This document shows positions 61,441 through 64,000 of a DNA stretch of 64,000 nt, in pieces. The stretch covers positions 186,001 to 250,000 of the forward strand of contig NZ_JAMZFT010000002.1 of the NCBI RefSeq assembly GCF_024158125.1. Reading direction: 5' to 3'. The notes beneath the pieces were generated by a model. That model did not search any database, was not told where the DNA came from, and saw only the letters and a list, made by a program, of their open reading frames with translations. The first letter of the stretch is position 1. The number at the start of each line of letters is the position of its first letter. Made by a program: the position numbers and the translations under genes. This stretch comes from Futiania mangrovi (GTDB lineage: Bacteria > Pseudomonadota > Alphaproteobacteria > Futianiales > Futianiaceae).

Positions 61441-64000
61441 TCAGCGGGCGGAATCCCCCCGGTCCGCCGCCGCGGCGCGTGCAACCGCCTTTGCATGGTC
61501 GCGCGCGATCAGCGTGTAGACAGCCGGCGTCACGAACAGCGTGAACAGCGTCCCGATGGTCATGCCCGCCGCGATCACGATGCCGATGTCGAAGCGCGAG
61601 CGCGCCCCCGCCCCCGACGCGATCAGCAGGGGCACCATGGCGACCACCATCGCCGCCGTCGTCATCAGGATCGGGCGCAGGCGCACGCCCGCCGCATGTT
61701 CGATGGCGGCACGCCGGTCCATCCCCTGTTCGGCCTGCAGGCGGTTGGCGAATTCCACCATCAGGATGCCGTGTTTCGAGATCAGCCCGATCAGGGTCAC
61801 GAGCCCGATCTGCGTGTAGATGTTGACGCTGAGCATCCCCATCACGCCGCCGAGGTTGAGCGGCAGCAACGCCCCGAAGATCGAGGTCGGCAACGCGATC
61901 AGGATGATGAAGGGATCGCGGAAGCTCTCGAACTGCGCCGCGAGCACGAGGTAGATCACAATCAGCGCGAAGGCGAAGGTGATGACCAGCGTGCTGCCTT
62001 CCTGCACGTATTGGCGCGCCTCGCCGGCATAGTCCCAGGTGAACCCTTCTGGAAAATTCGTCTCTGCGTGGTTGTCGAGGAAGTCCAGCACCTCGCCCAT
62101 GGTGCGGCCCGGGAAGGGCACACCCTGCAGCGTCGCGGAATTGAGCTGCTGGAAGGTGCGCAGGGCATTGGGCTCGACCGTGCGCGAGATGGTTGCGACC
62201 GTCGACAGCGGGACGAGTTCGCCGCTCTGCGTGCGCACCTCGTAGCGGCCGATCCAGTCCTCCGTCAGCCGGTAGTCGCGCGGCACCTGCGGGATCACCT
62301 CGTAGGACCGGCCGTAGAGATTGAAGCGGTTGACGTAGTTGCCGCCAAGCAGGGTCGCGAGCGAGCCGCCCACGTCGCGCATGCTGACGCCGAGGCTGTT
62401 GGCCTTGTCGCTGTCGATCTCGACCCGGATCTGCGGCGTGTCGAACTGCAGGTCGCCGTCGAAGAAGATGAACAGGCCGCTCTCCTGCGCCGCCTGCTTC
62501 AGGTCGTCGAGCACGCGGGCAAGCTGGTCGTAGCCCGCCGTCGTGGTGATGACGAACTGCACCGGCGGGCCGCCGGACGAGCCCGGCAGCGCCGGCGGCG
62601 AGAAGGCCAGCACCGAGGCGCCCGGCACCGTCGCGAGCTTGGGCTGAAGCTCCGACAGAACCTCCTTCTGGCTGCGCTCCCGCTCCCCCCAGGGCTTGAG
62701 CAACATGCCTGCGAAGGCCTGGTGCACGCCCGCCGAGCCATTGAGCACGAACACGTTCGACGTCTCCGGTATCTCCCGGAACACCTTGTAGAGCGCGTCC
62801 GTCTGCTGCTCCAGATAGTCGAGGTTGGCGTATTGCGGCGTCTCTACCAGCGTGAAGAGGATGCCCTGGTCCTCCTCCGGTGCCAGTTCCGACGGCGTCG
62901 TGACGTAGAGCAGCCCGGTCAGCGCGAGGACGCCCGCAAGGACGAGCATCGTCATGGCGCGGAAATTCAGTGTCCGGTGCAGGCGGCGCTCGTAAGCGCG
63001 GCGCAAGGCCTCGAACATCCGGTCCAGGAAGCGCACGAAGCGCCCGTCGCTGGTCTTCGAGGTCAGCAGGCGCGAGCACATCATGGGCGACAGCGTCAGC
63101 GCGATCACGCCGGAGACGATCACCGAACCGGCCAGCGTGAAGGCGAACTCCCGGAACAGCGCGCCGGTCAGGCCCGACACGAAGCCGATGGGGGCATAGA
63201 CCGCGGCGAGCGTGATCGTCATGGCGATCACCGGCCCGGCGATCTCGCGCGCGCCGATGAGGGCAGCGTCGATGGGCGTCTTGCCCTCCTCGATGTGCCG
63301 ATGGATGTTCTCCACCACCACGATGGCGTCGTCGACGACGAGGCCGATGGCCAGCACCAGAGCCAGCAACGTCAGCAGGTTGATCGAATAGCCGAGCGCC
63401 AGAAGCATGATCATCACGCCGACCAGCGACAGCGGGATCGTCACGATCGGGATGACGGTCGAGCGCAGATTGCCGAGGAACAGGAAGATCACCACGATCA
63501 CGATCAGCGCGGCTTCGGCCAGCGTCTTGACCACCTCGTCGATGGACGCGCGGATGAACTCGGTCGAGTCGTAGGCAATGGCCGACTCCATCGCCTCGGG
63601 CAGGTTCGCCTGGATCCGGGGAAACTCGGCGCGCACGTTCTCGATCACGGTCAGCGGATTGGCCGTCGGCGTCGCATAGATGCCGATGAACACCGCCTTC
63701 AGCCCGTCGAACACGGAGGAGGAATCGACAGCCTGTGGCCCAAGCTCGATGCGCGCGACATTGCCGAGGCGGATGAGTGCGTCGCCCCGCGTCGCGACCA
63801 CGAGGCGCGAGAACGCATCCGCGCTCGCCAGCGAGGTTTCCGCATTGATGCTCGTCTGGACGAAGTCGCCCTTGATCTGGCCCGCCGCCGTCGTGAAGTT
63901 GTTGGCGAGCAGCGCCTGGCGGATGTCGTTCGGCGTGACGCCGAGCGCCGACATGCGCTGCGGGTCGAGCCAGATGCGCATGGCGAAGGTCTGGCCGCCG
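61441..64000 (-). CDS. RND efflux transporter permease (N-terminus outside the window)
   Basis: About 853 residues of a protein of usually about 1030 are visible; the first part lies beyond base 64000. The readable start ..QTFAMRIWLDPQRMSALGVT is the porter-domain sequence typical of AcrB/MexB-type (HAE1) permeases. IVVVIFLFLGNLRSTVIPIV, ALVLAIGLVVDDAIVVVENI (helix 4 with the paired Asp residues of proton relay), GVIALTLSPMMCSRLL and a second-half relay Lys in LIGLISKHGILMVEFANRLQ are present. It would expel drugs or solvents across the envelope using the proton gradient, together with an adaptor protein that probably lies upstream. It is 25 bp from csbD, convergent. Confidence 0.93.
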   Translation of the reverse strand, partial: GGQTFAMRIWLDPQRMSALGVTPNDIRQALLANNFTTAAGQIKGDFVQTSINAETSLASADAFSRLVVATRGDALIRLGNVARIELGPQAVDSSSVFDGLKAVFIGIYATPTANPLTVIENVRAEFPRIQANLPEAMESAIAYDSTEFIRASIDEVVKTLAEAALIVIVVIFLFLGNLRSTVIPIVTIPLSLVGVMIMLLALGYSINLLTLLALVLAIGLVVDDAIVVVENIHRHIEEGKTPIDAALIGAREIAGPVIAMTITLAAVYAPIGFVSGLTGALFREFAFTLAGSVIVSGVIALTLSPMMCSRLLTSKTSDGRFVRFLDRMFEALRRAYERRLHRTLNFRAMTMLVLAGVLALTGLLYVTTPSELAPEEDQGILFTLVETPQYANLDYLEQQTDALYKVFREIPETSNVFVLNGSAGVHQAFAGMLLKPWGERERSQKEVLSELQPKLATVPGASVLAFSPPALPGSSGGPPVQFVITTTAGYDQLARVLDDLKQAAQESGLFIFFDGDLQFDTPQIRVEIDSDKANSLGVSMRDVGGSLATLLGGNYVNRFNLYGRSYEVIPQVPRDYRLTEDWIGRYEVRTQSGELVPLSTVATISRTVEPNALRTFQQLNSATLQGVPFPGRTMGEVLDFLDNHAETNFPEGFTWDYAGEARQYVQEGSTLVITFAFALIVIYLVLAAQFESFRDPFIILIALPTSIFGALLPLNLGGVMGMLSVNIYTQIGLVTLIGLISKHGILMVEFANRLQAEQGMDRRAAIEHAAGVRLRPILMTTAAMVVAMVPLLIASGAGARSRFDIGIVIAAGMTIGTLFTLFVTPAVYTLIARDHAKAVARAAAADRGDSAR

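Overview
The window is about 64 kb of high-GC DNA with densely packed genes, many ATGA or GTGA stop/start overlaps, and no tRNA, rRNA, CRISPR array, insertion sequence or phage gene that I can see. Gene content points to the chromosome of a free-living alphaproteobacterium, probably of the Rhodospirillales in the broad sense. The indicators are the ethylmalonyl-CoA pathway genes ecm, ccr and mcd, a PhyR/NepR/EcfG general stress system, PhaR, a TIGR02302/DUF4175 protein beside lysA, and a chorismate mutase-hisC-tyrC block divergent from metX-metW. The species cannot be named from this sequence alone.

Layout. 1-3.6 kb: the N-terminus of a DNA-3-methyladenine glycosylase (cut by the window edge), a putative M91 zinc protease related to type III effectors, gluQRS, an AEC permease and an unknown protein. 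3.6-14.4 kb: a C2/C4-acyl-CoA assimilation region with ethylmalonyl-CoA mutase divergent from crotonyl-CoA carboxylase/reductase and methylsuccinyl-CoA dehydrogenase. A PEP-CTERM surface protein follows, then a twin-helix membrane protein, a cobalamin adenosyltransferase (which makes the mutase cofactor), EtfBA (the likely electron acceptor of the dehydrogenase) and 3-hydroxybutyryl-CoA dehydrogenase. 14.5-23.9 kb: a TlpA thioredoxin, argH-lptM-lysA, DUF4175, a zinc-ribbon protein, ftsEX and an acyltransferase. 23.9-32.9 kb: B12-dependent ribonucleotide reductase, a ChaC-like protein, DUF2125, the aromatic block and metXW. 32.8-40.4 kb: a methyltransferase, gloB, a cupin, a DMT permease, and the PHB block phbB-phaA with a compact PHA-synthase-like protein and phaR.

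40.4-55.8 kb: a PAS-GGDEF-EAL protein, gamma-glutamyltransferase, DUF4332, cytochrome c, a HerA-like ATPase, amidase, rlmJ, ccmI, a ThDP enzyme, an Anbu proteasome-like cluster (Anbu, alpha-E, circularly permuted ATP-grasp) and a beta-carbonic anhydrase. 55.8-61.4 kb: the general stress response locus. It holds phyR divergent from nepR-ecfG, two HWE/HisKA_2-type kinases, and small stress proteins (DUF1328, CsbD and one unknown). I find five sites matching the EcfG promoter consensus GGAAC-N16/17-CGTT here, two of them back to back in a perfect palindrome. The last 2.6 kb is the C-terminal part of an RND efflux permease cut by the window edge.

How the genes fit together. Acetyl-CoA can be condensed and reduced to 3-hydroxybutyryl-CoA (phaA, phbB), then either stored as PHB or sent through crotonyl-CoA into the ethylmalonyl-CoA pathway. 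Adenosylcobalamin links Ecm, the adenosyltransferase and NrdJ. No single region is clearly an undescribed system. The most unusual items are the effector-like M91 protease, the class III-sized PHA synthase beside an alphaproteobacterial phaR, the Anbu cluster without its usual transglutaminase, the unknown protein with sigma-like and anti-sigma-like halves, and the clustered EcfG promoters.
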